This document shows positions 26,491-38,878 of a DNA stretch of 64,000 nt, piece after piece; positions within the stretch are counted from its first letter, which is position 1; each line of letters opens with the position of its first letter. The stretch covers positions 1,436,909 through 1,500,908 of the forward strand of contig WMCF01000121.1 of the NCBI GenBank assembly GCA_009792885.1, written 5' to 3'. This DNA is from Eremophila alpestris peregrina. Its lineage: Eukaryota > Chordata > Aves > Passeriformes > Alaudidae. Below the pieces are notes generated by a model. The model made no database searches. It worked only from the letters and a program-made list of their open reading frames with translations, and was not told the DNA's origin. The translations under genes were made by a program, and so were the position numbers.

Positions 26491-27866
26491 TGTGGTGGTT
26501 TGAGTGCCCACTACAATTATTTACTCTTCTTCTACTGTGAGGTAGGATTAGGAGAAAAGCAGAGCAGGCTCAAACTTTAAAAGGTATAAAGAAAGTTTTA
26601 GTAACAAAACTACAAGAGAGAAAAAATTAGTAAGAATCAGAATAAAACCTTCAAACCACTTTTCCACTCCCCCACAAGCTCTTTTTCTTTCTTACTGACA
26701 ACGTGCAGAGACAAAACTTAGAATTTAAGTCCATTTACCACCTCTAAAAATAGTCTTTCATCAGTTCTTTTAGAGAGAGAAGTCTCTTTTTCTATGCCAT
26801 GGAAACTTCTCCACAAGAAAAACATGTCTCTCATGGCTTCAATTCTCACAAATAGCAGCTGCCCAGTAATCTGTATTAGTGAAGTCCCTCCCATATCACA
26901 CAGCATTTCCCACAGCTGCACTCATGGGCCATGTAAACTCATGGGGTACCATTTTAAAGATGAGTGGTTCAAAAGCAAAAGTTCTCTTCATCTCTCTCTG
27001 AGATTATTTTTATCTCTGGGAACAGAGGTCTTCTTCTCTTCCTGGGGGCAGGACTTCATCTCATCTCTCTCTCTCTCCTTGTTCAAGCTTCAACATTTAT
27101 TTGCCTTTGCTCATATCTGCAATTTGAACACTCCATCTCACCATACATGTCTTTCATGACTTAAAGGGATATTCTAGTACATCACAGTCCATCACCATGG
27201 ACTTACAAAAGAATTTCAGCCTCATACCAAGGTATCTTCTCATTCTCCTCTCATCGAGGACCTGACACCTCCTTCACTGACCTTAATGTATTCATATTGT
27301 CTCTTCACCGGACTTCACTCTGTCCTTTTCTCTCACTCAGAGAGGATTCAATGTTTTGCAAGTTTCATCTGTGCTAGGAAAGACTTACTATCTCGCCCAG
27401 GGCCTGCACAGAGTCAGGATGGTTCCTGCTGGGCAGTGGCTGAAGGTGGTAAATTCAGGCCACGCAGGGGCTGTGCCAGGACCTCAGGGGCTCTAGCTCG
27501 ATTCTGTTCCGGCTGCGGGGCCACCCTGCACGGCTGCAGAGCTGCCGCTGGTCCCAGCTGCACCATCTTTTGCGCAGCTGGGGCACTCCCTTGGCAAGGA
27601 GCCTTGGTGCTGCCGCCAGAGCTGTTTACGGTGAGGGATTCTTCAGAAAACCCTGCTGAAGGGAGAGGAGGGGGGACTTGGTGTTGGAAGGATGCTAACA
27701 GCCACTTGGGCCAGATCCACCTTGCTTCTCTCCTTCCCTCTCCCTGGCCGGCAGCCGCTGGGTCCAGCCCTGCCAGCCCCTCAGCAGCGCCAGGGCCCGG
27801 CCCCGCCGACACCCTGTTACCTCTCCCCAGGCCAGAAGGAAAGAGAGCTTTCCCAGGGATTTCCCA
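26491..27866 (-). mobile_element. Long GC-rich LTR of an endogenous retrovirus, likely minus strand
   Basis: Begins on the plus strand with TGTGGTGGTTTGAGTGCCC. The sequence around 26795-27330 (CCATGGAAACTTCTCCAC, CTCATGGCTTCAATTCTCAC, and CCCTCCCATATCACACAGCA) and the GC-rich block 27380-27860 resemble passerine LTRs as I recall them. The right edge is set at CCCA (27866), where GC content drops. The next five bases, ATTTT, match the left flank ATTTA at four of five positions. An end at 27918 (GTTTAACA) is possible. The 195-codon ORF inside (27286-27873) and its antisense shadow have no domain and are taken as chance. Confidence 0.62.
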
Positions 27867-29344
27867 ATTTTAACACGTATGGTCACAGAGGTGTATTCAA
27901 CTTTCTAGCGGTTTAACAAGACATCAATATTCAAACTAGTCACTGATTGCTTTTGTCGCAGGCTTTTTTAGAAAATTCACTTCCATGGGTAGCTCCTCTC
28001 ATCACCAAATGTCAATCGTTGCAAAATCAGCACAGTATAGTTACTATAGATCATGGATAACCCATTTTCCACTACTGTCAGACAAGGAATTTTCTTGAAA
28101 TTCCAAGGCAGACTGTAATAACACTAATCATAAAAAGTCTGTCATAGATTTTTTTTATTCTTATCGAATAAATTTATCCTCATAAAAGAAAAATATATGT
28201 GGAAAATAAAAGAGTAATTGTTCAGATGATTGATTCCAAATTTAAATGAAAAGTAACATCCTCATAAGTATATAAACCAACAAATCTCATGCCCCTCTAA
28301 TTATGATAAGTTTTCAGCCTTCAATCAAAAACTGGTTTCTGAGGTTTTTCTTAATCTAAGCAATACATTTGGTATAGTTTTAGTCTTTATTGGTAGGATT
28401 GAGATTTTAAAACTTGTTTCTTTTATGAAATGCCAGTAAATCAGTAAATTTTGCTTGCTGTGAAATAAAACCATACTCACAACTATGCTAAAGGCCCAGT
28501 AAATGTAGAAACTAGATCAAGATGTCAAAAAAAAACCCCACATTAAAAAGAAAAACAAAACAAAAAAAAAACAACAAAGGAGAACAAAACCAAAAACCTG
28601 TGCTGCAGATCCTTATTATCCAATGTTTAATTCTAAATGAAAATGTGCACAGGTGTTTAGTAACTGATAGCAACATATGTATTCATATCTGAAAATATTT
28701 GTTCTATTACTCATACTAACAATACTGACAATTCTGTTGGGGAGATAAAATTAATATTACCCATTGCTGTTATCAAATTCAGTACAAATTTTCAAATCAT
28801 GGAATCTCTATTTTAATATTTCAACTCTTGTTCTCCCCTTATAAGTATGCAAATGTATGATACTGAAAATATGCACAAAACAAAGATGGTCAGAAAAAAT
28901 TTAATTTGTAAAATGTAAAGATGAGGTTTTTGACATTTTCAACTGATATTAAAAGTCTTTTTTTTTAAACTCAGAATACCTTGCATTCCTTATTAATACC
29001 CAGAAAAACTTTTGTGTACTAATGAAGTATGAGATCCATTTATGGGTCCACTGAACTGATATTAGGTTTGTGATACTGTGTGTTATAAAATATGTCTCAA
29101 TTTCTTTAAATTCATAGGGAGAGAAAAGAAAGCAAACAAATCTAATGCTACTAAAATAGCTTTTGTTTAAAAAAAACCAACCAAACCAAACCCCCATGGA
29201 AACAAACAAACGAACAAAGAGAAACCCAAATTTTCTTTCATTTGCATTTTTCTTCTATTCAGTAAAATTACCCCATTAGTGACAAGGAAGGGATAAATAG
29301 TATGTTATTCTTACTGTACTCAATGCCCTCCCCTCTCTTTTTTT
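27867..29344. other. AT-rich intronic spacer with A/C-rich runs
   Basis: Contains A-rich and AAAC-type low-complexity patches at about 28528-28600 and 29168-29215. No gene was recognised. Confidence 0.45.
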
Positions 29345-29529
29345 TTTCCTTTCCTTTCCTTTCCTTTCCTTTCCTTTCCTTTCCTTTCCTTTCCTTTCCT
29401 TTCCTTTCCTTTCCTTTCCTTTCCTTTCCTTTCCTTTCCNTTCCTTTCCTTTCCTTTCCTTTCCTTTCCTTTCCTTTCCTTTCCTTTCCTTTCCTTTCCT
29501 TTCCTTTCCTTTCCTTTCCTTTCCTTTCC
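29345..29529. repeat. TTTCC pentanucleotide microsatellite, 37 units, with one N
   Basis: A 185-bp pure array of TTTCC. The only ambiguity is the N at 29440, which falls at the first T of a unit. Any reading frame across it yields a repetitive Lys/Gly/Glu/Arg-type or Phe/Leu/Ser/Pro-type peptide, so the open frames here are artefacts. Confidence 0.98.
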
Positions 29530-32147
29530 AATTTTTTTTTCCAAGTATCATTCACTGCCATGGAATAGCAGAGGATTTCACGTAAACAACAGCCTGTAAT
29601 TTTGTGGATACTTAACGCTTACTCAAGTTCATATAAAGTATCGGTATGAGATATTTTCATTTCTGTGGTTTGTTGAGCAAATAGGGAAAAACGTGAAAGA
29701 CCTAACCTGGGAGAGCAAAACTACTTGTTTTGGTTCACTTGACACCTTTTATTTTACAATTATAACAGAGCAACACCTAGCACAACCATTGCAATCAGAC
29801 AAGGCTACCCCATGCTATTCTTCTGTCTGGCTGATTAGATGTAACAACTACTATGAAACTGAGCACTTTAGTGGTGAAGACTTGGTGATTTGACCACTTG
29901 AAGAGCACTTCTCCTTTCTAGACAATAGTAATTACATCTCTTATACTGAGCTCGGTAGGGTGAGAAGTGTAAATCCCAGACTGTTTCTTTCAGTTAAGTA
30001 ACATGTACTGTGTTGTGCAATTTCAGAACTTCACGGCTCAGGTCTAAATTGATATGAAAATTATTCAGCATTTTCACCATGATCTTTTCACTCAGCTATA
30101 CTGAGTGACAAAGTGTTAGTGATAGGGGAGTCTCCAAGGCTTGTAAGGCACCTGCTGGGAATGTGAAACATCATTTTGCTCCTTTGGTTTGACAGGTCTT
30201 CTTCTTCCCTCTTCCAGATGTAGTTTATCCTTCTGCCTTGCTGTGAGTACATTCAGTTTGAGAGGCCCTACACTGGCATGAATCTACTAGTGCAGCCTGT
30301 TTGTTGGGGTGTATGCACTAGGTGAGGCAGCATGTTGCCAGTTTTGAGAATAAAAACGTTGATACTGACAGATGACATTTAAATGGCATTTTGTTTCAAA
30401 TCCCCTCTAAAACTCTGATTGTATATCTGGAAAATGGTATGATATCATCTGAATACATAAAATGCCTTCATCACTTGTGTTAGAAAGTATAGGCAAAGAT
30501 TCATTGTTCCCTTAGTACTCAGGTGGAGGACTCCTAGTTGAGTTTTCCTGTTTTCTTTCTGAATTAATGGTTTCCTTTCCCTTAAAATGTACCAATTTCC
30601 ACCCCACCGCCTCCCCCCACTGGGTGTGAAAGAAGAAGGGAGGAAAAAGGAGAAGAAAATAAAGTTGTCTTGCACATAAGATTCTAGTTACATTCTAAAG
30701 GAAATGGTGCAAAAGGTACAACAATTTTTAAAGAAGTATGCATTTTAAGGGCAGAAATATTTCCAATTTTCAGTTATGTTATAAAGACTCTGCTGTCTTC
30801 AAAAGCAGAATTTCATTCAAGGTGTGTCAGTTTTATCAAATAAAGTGTTTCCTGGGAGAGGGAGAATACGGGCTAATGAGGGGAGAATGACCACTTCATT
30901 GGCCTCTACAGCCATTATTCTGTTACTATGGAAAGGACTCTTCTCACACCTGGTCTGCAATAGGACCAAAAAGAGGCTCTCTCATCTCAACAGGCAAAAA
31001 ATTTTGTTCCTCATTTGGCATATATAACAGAGTTCTTTATTCAGGGAACCCTTGCTAGTCTCAGCAATCTAGGTTGTCCCCACCTTGCAAAAATAAAACT
31101 TCAGTAAATTTTTGTTGTCATGGAAATCATACTGTAATAACTGAAATACTTAAATACAAATCACTTGTTTTAGCTAGATATGTTTAATAAAGACCAAGCT
31201 CATTATACCAGTGCAATAATTATGAACTTCTTGGATTACCTTCAGTATCCAAAATTCCAACATGAAACTGGTAAAATAGCAACATATAACTAAGAAAGAC
31301 ATTTACTCATTATTTAAATCTCTGTCAAAGAATTCATCTGGAGTCTAAAAGATCGATTGCTCTTTTATTTTCATTTAATTTCAATTTCTGATCAATGACG
31401 TTTATTAGCACACTTTTGCGTGCTAAGCTAGAGCCCACATATCACACATCATCACTTCAGCTATGAAGATAACAGCAAGTAAAACCCAGGAGTGGGATTT
31501 TAATTTTTTCCGTTTTTTTTTCCCACAGAGAGTCAAATTTTAAAAGTAGTCATTTGATCAGCTTGAACAGAGCGTCTAATACAATAAAGAAGTATTCTGA
31601 AGTAAGTGTTTAGGTTTTAGTGTTTAAAATAATCATATAAGGGATAATGAGCCTGTTTGGTTACTTCTATTTCTGTTTAACTCTAATGTGAGGTGATAAT
31701 GTGGAAAAAAGTAACTACAGAGGTTACATTTACATGCATTTTCAAATTTAAAAATCCAAATTTCAAAATCATTAAAAAATTACCTGACCTTGCCACCAAT
31801 TTTAAATGCTAAAATTGTGTGAGTCCTATAAAGTTGAGAAGGCAATGTTTGTCTTTGAAAATATCTCCAAATGCACAGGTCACCTCCAGTTTGTTCTCCA
31901 TGTCAGATATGAAAGCTGACCATTTCACAGGTAGGTCTGAAGATTTATAATGTATCAAAAATATAATTGCAGTATGTGAAGAAAAAAATCTGATTGATCA
32001 CTGATGTTTATAAGTTTACCACAATTCTTTAAGAATGAGACAGTTAGCTGGTTACAATTACTTTAATCTCTTTCTGTTTATAGACAATTTTACTCTTTCC
32101 CCTTAATTCATATAACTGCTGAATGCACTTTTGTCTTTTCATATTTA
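29530..32147. other. AT-rich intronic spacer, nothing recognised
   Basis: Short spurious ORFs only. Confidence 0.45.
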
Positions 32148-32153
32148 GGAGAG
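32148..32153 (+). repeat. Target site duplication, left copy (GGAGAG)
   Basis: Identical to 32409-32414 on the other side of a 255-bp TG...CA element. Confidence 0.8.
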
Positions 32154-32408
32154 TGTGGGAGACTGGATTGTAAAAGAATAGAGATAGTATGACAGGCAAT
32201 CTCACCTCTGATGAGGTGCAGCTGTGTAAGACAGGTGACCATCATTAAAGGAAAAGGAGCAGGGAATGCTGTATTGACTAATCACAAAAGAGTAAAGGGA
32301 CACACAGGTGTACTGCATATGGAAAAAGGGTATAAAAGGTTGTATTGGGGACTAATAAGCTGCTGATGCTTGAAACCATTCTTAGTGTCAGCTGTGTGTC
32401 CTCTGTCA
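32154..32408 (+). mobile_element. Short solo LTR, class II (ERVK/alpha-like), with 6-bp target duplication
   Basis: A 255-bp element beginning TGTGGGAGAC and ending CTCTGTCA, flanked by GGAGAG on both sides. It carries a clear TATA box (GGGTATAAAAGG, TATAAAA at 32331-32337), leaving about 70 bp of R plus U5. A 6-bp duplication fits alpha/betaretrovirus-like (class II) integration. The short length is compatible with avian alpharetrovirus-like LTRs. No internal viral sequence is present. Confidence 0.82.
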
Positions 32409-32414
32409 GGAGAG
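32409..32414 (+). repeat. Target site duplication, right copy (GGAGAG)
   Basis: Pairs with 32148-32153. Confidence 0.8.
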
Positions 32415-32431
32415 AAAATAATGATATTTAA

Positions 32432-32459
32432 TATTGCTTCCAGACCATAGGAAGCAATA
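32432..32459. repeat. Perfect 10-bp inverted repeat with 8-base loop
   Basis: TATTGCTTCC / GGAAGCAATA separated by AGACCATA, just downstream of the short solo LTR. Function unknown. Confidence 0.9.
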
Positions 32460-35400
32460 CTAAAACCAAATATTTAAAATTATTTAATATTTTTGTTGTT
32501 TCACATTTTACAGACCTGGCTTCACTCCAGAAAAGGAAGTTGTACCGCTCCAAGTTTATAGTCTGTTATTATTGCCATATCAATTTCTTCACAACGAAAG
32601 GCGCCATTGATAGATAAGGGAATTTGAGCGGTAAGATTAAAAAGCATGAAATTGCACAGACTCGTAACACATATGTAAAGTCTGAAAATAAATATTCTCA
32701 TACAACAATTTTTTAAAGAAATGCTATAATTTCAATATTTTTAGACATTGAAATACCTTCTATTCTTCAAATTTTTGTATGGATCATGAGATTAACATTA
32801 AACCCTGTCATTTACTGAAAAGGCTTGCATTGTAAGCAATACAGAGCAGTTTAAACTCTTTTTTTTCTTTTTTTTTCTTTTTTTTTCCTTTTCCAAGTCA
32901 TGCAAGTTCCATAAGTCTTTACTTCAGCCAAGTCATTTTTCCTAATAAACATTTTTGTACTAGTATTATGCCCCATATGGCTTTAAACAGACCAATAGTA
33001 AGCCATGATTAATAGCAATAACTCTAGCAAGCCATTGATCTAGATGACATCATATACACTAAACCTTCAGCTTCTTGCATGGATTTAAGAAGTGAAGCCT
33101 GATAGAAAAAAACATATGGTGAATTTTATTAGCCTTCCGAGGCAACTTGAAAATCCCAAGGCCTTCTGTGATTGCTTTTTCCCTAATATATTCACAATAT
33201 TATAGGACTCATGCCTAGTGCAGTAGAGGGATGAGGAGGATGTGGATTATCCTTGCATGCAGAAGGTATATTATGCAGTTAGAATGTGGTGCCACACTGA
33301 GAGGAAAACTCAGACAATAAACGCCACAAAGCATCAGGGAACAGCAGGGAGGCATGAGTGCAGTCCTGGAAAAGTGCTCCAAAGTGAGCAGGCATTGGTC
33401 TGGGCTTTTTAATCAGGTGCCTGGAGCAAAGCAGATGCAAGGAAGATAAATCTGTGGCTGTGTTGTAGCACAAAGGGAGCACTGCAGTCGATCAGGTCAA
33501 TGTTTATGTTAGCTGTGGTGGAAGTAATTGAACATTCACCTTTCACCCTTGCAAATTAACCAGCAGGTTGGAAAGGTTGTTAATTTATGAAATAGCATGC
33601 ATATTCACTATGTGGATGGAAACTGGAAGGTTTGAAAGGCAGTTTGATACAAACCCTGGTTTAGAAAGAGTGTTGATATAGTGAAATGTGTTATGTGAAT
33701 GCAAATTGGTATTTTGAAACATCCACTTGCAACAGTGACAAGCAATTAGAAGAAGTATGCACAAATTTGGATTGATGTAAATTACTTTGGACTTAGATAA
33801 ATATCTGCATTTTGAGAAGCTGAGCTCCTGCTTCTGGTCATTGATCTTCAGATTGTCATACCTGCAGTTTTTATGAGGAAATACTAATGAAAAAACCCAA
33901 CCAACCAAACAAGCCCCCCATATTATCTATTTTCAAATTGTCTTCAAAACACCAGAGCAATTATTTTTCCTAAGAGTCCCACCAAGTTCTCCAGGAGTGA
34001 CCTGAAAGATTGAGGTGCACAAACGACTGTAGGTAGAGGAGTCTTCAAACTTTTCAATATGAACTTGGACCTTTTTCAGATGCCCAAATTTGTAGACCCT
34101 CAGAGGCCATGTACAGAAGCTTTTATTCACCTCAGTGATAAACAGTAAAGGGTCTGAGAGCAACTCACAGGATCCCCTTCAGCCACACTCCCCTGAACTC
34201 TGGGAATGCGCTCTCCTCTGTCCTTCCAAAAGACTTTTGGGGATATAGCTCCAATCAGTATCTCAGCTACCTCAAGTACTTTCACATTTCCACAAGACCA
34301 ACTAGCTTGCTCAAGGAGGGAGACAAGCAGTTTCAAGTTATGTCAGACCTCTTTGGAAATAACTTGCTCCCCTGCAGAGCTGGTGAAGAGCACACCATTC
34401 ACACCACTCTGTCCCAAAGGCAAGCAACAACACATTTTAGCACAGGGAAATGCAATTATTCTGTAAACATATGGGGTGACATTGCATTATGTTTTGACAT
34501 TTTTTTGAATTGTTTTGCTGTCTTTCCGCAGGTATTGTCTGTTTCCTACACCTAAAGCCGGTCAGCTCTTGACAGTTTCCAAATTGGAAATGTTGATATT
34601 CGTAACTGCTGCATTGTTTGCTCTCAACTGTGAAGATTTCCAGATTTCCTCAGAAAGAGTTCTTAAATTCCCTGCTGCATGCTGTTTTAAAGGCCACCTG
34701 TCCACAGTGTTTAGATGATTGTCACCTACTATGATGCAGTACCCTGCCTGTGACTAACAGAAATGGCATTGATGCCAAGCAGGAGGCAAAGAATAGAGGT
34801 GATATTATGTTAACGCTGAGGCAATTTCCTAAGCTGAAAAACAGAAGTCTATGTAATTTTTTATTCATTATCTTCTATGCATCATCCTCCCTGAATGTTA
34901 CAAACATAACATTATAAAAACTAAAAAGATGAACACAAGTAATAATGTCCACAGAAGGAGCTGAGTAGGGTTGAGACTAATACACAGATTGCTTTGATTC
35001 ATTTGAATACCTATTTTTTTTTAATTCTCTCTTACTGAATGAAGGTTACACTGATTATTCACAAACTGATTATGTTGGAAAATGTAGAAATAAATCAAGG
35101 GAAGAATCACCTGAATGCAACCACTGTGGCTACATGTAGGAACCCTGTTCCAAGTTAATAGGGAGACAGTACTTTTTAAAAAGTTTTATTGCTAAATTAA
35201 ATATTTCAAGAAAAACAAACAAACAAATACAACAACAACAACAAAAAAGCCAGAGATGACAAAATGTCTCAATTTTCTTCAGGGATAAGTACAACCTAAT
35301 ATAGAGCAAAACACTGAGAGGAATTTGGTAAAAAAAAAAAAAGCTTTGAGTACATAGAAATAGGTTTTGAGTTAATTAAAAGGTCATTGTGTAAATTACA

Positions 35401-37487
35401 AATAGCATGATCCTGCCAGTTGTGACATAATTATCCAGAAGTTAGAAATGCCATGTCCTCACTATACAGATACAGTCTGATGTGCTGCAATTATTTATAC
35501 AGCTTAAGACCAAGAATATGATAGTTGAAACCAGCTCTGTCCAGGTTTCCATCACCATGACTGGACAAGCATTGCCACAGTTTATGGTATTCACTTTTTT
35601 ACATCCTGAACTTACAAAGCAGCTAAATGCACAAAAAAGACTTGGAGAAATGAGAAAACACATTCTGACTAATACCTTCAGTATTTACTTGTGTTGTTTT
35701 TCATTATCATCTGACAATTATTGAACAAAGGATGGAGCAGATGCTTAATTTATTATGATTTCTGTAGGAAAACCAAACCAAACCAAATTGACTCTCTCCT
35801 CTTCTCTGCCCCAGTTTTCTATCTTTGTTTCTTTTTACTTTTTTTTTTAAGCATGACTGCAGACTTTGCATTTACCTCCGTTTGCATTCTTTGCAATGAT
35901 TGGGAGGCCCACAAAGCAGAAGCAGCTGATAAGTGAGAAAGCCCTTAGTACTTTAGCTAGTGCCAACAACAAAGCAGATGCTGACAATCAGGAGAACCAG
36001 GTCCTTCTGCTCTGCAAAGGCATCCTGTCAGGTGTTAGCCTCTGAAAATTACATCATGAGTTATGTGGTTTGTGTTAGGAAGAGATGTTTCTTACAATGT
36101 CAGCTGCAGAAACAATGCTAGGATTACAAATGGAATTTACCACATGAGTGTTAAACAGAAAAAGGATAGAGAAGATCCTGAATAGGTCACCTAGGATGAT
36201 ACTGGCATCCATATCGTTCTTGCAGTCTCAGGGAGCTTTATTTGCCCACAGTTTTTATATTATCCATGTAACTAATTAATTTTAGTTTGCTCTTTTTGAT
36301 AATTGTCTTGTTTCTAATCTCCTTCTTAAAATTTTCACTAAAATAAGCACCTAATATTAATAGAGAAGATGTTATGAACTTAAAATTATAGCAGCCAAGA
36401 AATTGAAATGCTAATATTTCCATGAAACAACTAATTCTGATGTAATACACATGCTGTACAATCTGTATGAAAGCATCTATCAGTATGGTCAGTAATCCAG
36501 GATGCCACATACTATAAGAGCACTGTGATCATTTTAGTGTTCCCATGGGAATTTTAACACTATAATCCCATGGCCCATATGCATTTGATTTCTCACACAA
36601 AAATAGATGGAATTTCTAATGGCTATAAAATGTCATAGTTGGACTGAAATCCTTGGGCCTATATTGATCCACAAGAACTGAAGTTCTACTTTTATTTCAT
36701 TGGTAACTACTTATGCACCAAAGCATCTCTGGACAATAGTTAAGCCATTTACATTGTTGGATCATACACACACACAAAAACTGACCCTGCTATTTTGTTA
36801 ATAAGTGAAAAGGCTAATAGCCTATGGTCCAAGATAGGACAATCTTTATAGCATTCATGTCATTTAATTTCACTCCATGAATGAAATGTTAAAATATGGA
36901 TTCTGAACCTAAACCTGTGCAGAAGACCTAAGATCTGTCTTTGGCGTTAAGATTAATTTTTTTTTAAAATGTCACCACTTATTATGGGTATTGTGGGGGA
37001 AAGGAAAGCCTTTCAGGATATAAGCAGAGAAAATGAGATTCCTGTGGTGAACCAGTCTCAGGATAACGAAAGGTTTGGCTGAATCTGTAGATCTGAGGTA
37101 ATCCACACTGAATTAAGTATTTAGCCTCCAATTCGGTGTATTCAAATTTTCCACCTGATGTGGCTTGATCTTTGACACTAGGTAAACATAATTTTCTCCA
37201 CTAAGGTGTTTTTGGTTGCTGGAATATTTGGGATCACAAAATAATTTACATCATATAATATAGAAATTGGAAAGGGATCTTTGTAAAGGAATTCATATTA
37301 TATGGCAAAGCAGTCCACCTTTACTCATTATATACTGAAGAATGAAATTTTTTTTCAGAACTGGTTGAGTGGTAATCAGCTAGTCCATTCATTTATTTTA
37401 TGCGTGATAGGATGTATAACTTTCTCACAAACTGAGAAAGTTTTCATCTCTTATAGTGTTTTAGCAAAAACTTCCTTCTTGGATCTA
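32460..37487. other. AT-rich intronic stretch, nothing recognised
   Basis: Contains an AAAC/ACA low-complexity patch at about 35210-35250. No exon or repeat family was recognised. Confidence 0.45.
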
Positions 37488-37515
37488 TTTTACTTCTAAT
37501 AGATTAGAAGTAAAA
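37488..37515. repeat. Perfect 13-bp inverted repeat with 2-base spacer
   Basis: TTTTACTTCTAAT / ATTAGAAGTAAAA around AG. A near-palindrome able to form a cruciform or hairpin. No known element was recognised. Confidence 0.93.
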
Positions 37516-37606
37516 AACTTTGAACCTCCTCAAGAAATAATGCAACTATTATTACAATATAAGAAGGACATCACACTAAAAGTGTGTCTAGAGAACATAT
37601 ACTGTG

Positions 37607-37622
37607 ATTCTATGGTTCTGTG
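37607..37622 (+). repeat. Possible CR1 3' tail (two octamers)
   Basis: ATTCTATG followed by GTTCTGTG matches the CR1 terminal octamer repeated twice on the plus strand. The body upstream is too short or diverged to recognise, so this could be a severely truncated CR1 or chance. Confidence 0.4.
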
Positions 37623-38142
37623 AAACACTGTAACTAAAATAAACTGACTCATTACCTTCTTAATTACCTACAAGCAAGTTATAAGCTCAATAACTGGGGG
37701 TTTTTGTCATTTGCTTAAAAAAAAAAAAAAGCACAATTAATTTTAAATCTACACTCAAGAAGCTTTAAAGAAGAACAAAAGAACAAAGGTACTTGGGTAC
37801 CATAAATGTAAAAATGATACAGTCTGAACTGAAATAAATATTTAAAATCCACTCAGACAACCTACTTAAATTTTGGTCTTTGTAGGAGGATCGATCCTCT
37901 GTTAAAAAAAAAAAAAAACAAAAAACAAAAGCGCCCCAAAAGAACCCTTTTAATACCTCAGGTCTAGAGGTCCTTATTCAAAATCAGACAACAGACATGG
38001 GGAAGGAATCATTTCCTTCCTCTTTCAGAGGAAAGGAGGTGCTAAATTAACTAATGAAATCCAGATTGAAAATTAAGTGCAACATCTAAACACCAACAAT
38101 GGGCTGAATTATTTGGTATTTATTAGCAATGCACTAGTAGTT

Positions 38143-38878
38143 TGTCTTGGGTTGCAATGCAAAATATAACCAAAAGTATGTATTCCATTACCATCTGTTA
38201 AAATCCTTTGGGGAATTGTATCTTTATCTGTTCCATGACCCATCCCTCATACCTCCGGGGGATATCTTTTGTTAATTGGCCAGCTGTAAAAACCAGGTGG
38301 GGCAGTATTCTTTATCTTTTCCATGACCTATCCTCCCTCCAGGGGGATATTTGCTGTTAATGGGCCATTGAGGCTCACTTCATGACTGATAAAATTACAT
38401 CATCCCATTGTGAGATGCTCCACCCAGTGGGAGGAGCCCAGCATTCCTACCTGGATATAGTCTGAGAATCAGAACCCAGACAGCCCGTTTTCACTGGATT
38501 CTCAGAGGAAGACCACACTCATCTCACCACCACTGGACCTCCAAAGGAAAACTACACCCTTCTAACAGGCTCATTGCTTAAACAGATCCACATCTGCAGC
38601 AATAATTTTAATTTAGACTGCAACCAGCACTGTGACCAGCAAGGTGTCAGGTTGTGCTCTGACTCTGTGTTTTCTCTTATTTTGGTTGGTTCTCTACTGT
38701 AGTAGTACCCACACCTTTATTTTAAGATCCCTAGTAAAGAACTGTTATTCCTATTCCTATATCTTTGCCTGAGAGCCCCTTAATTTCAAAATTAGAACAA
38801 TTCAGAGAGAGGGGGTTTACATTTTCAAGGGAGGCTCCTGCCTTCCTTAACAGACCCTTGTCTTTCCAAACTAAGGTA
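38143..38878 (+). mobile_element. ERVL-type solo LTR
   Basis: Starts TGTCTTGGGTTGCAATGC and ends AAACTAAGGTA, a decayed ...GACA-type end. Repeated internal phrases (CCATGACCCATCC, CCATGACCTATCC; GGGGGATAT twice) are characteristic of this family. The segment GAGATGCTCC...GGAGGAGCCCAGC...CTACCTGGATATAGTCTG is shared with the LTR at 46269. The 3' segment from CTAGTAAAGAACTG is shared with the LTR at 22781. Flanks TAGTT and TAACT differ by two transitions, compatible with an aged 5-bp duplication. Confidence 0.82.

Noticed and set aside
27286..27873. 195-codon ORF and antisense 132-codon ORF
   Set aside because: Both fall in the GC-rich LTR, where stop codons are rare by composition. No homology was recognised.
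29268..29568. Overlapping ORFs of 74-97 codons on both strands
   Set aside because: Translations of the TTTCC microsatellite.
35213..35248. AAAC/ACA-rich tract (also near 39181, 58110, 29180)
   Set aside because: Ordinary short low-complexity sequence; no array or CRISPR-like spacing.
35482..35724. 80-codon ORF with an exon-like middle part
   Set aside because: No acceptor/donor pair bounds it and the frame has no recognised homologue.
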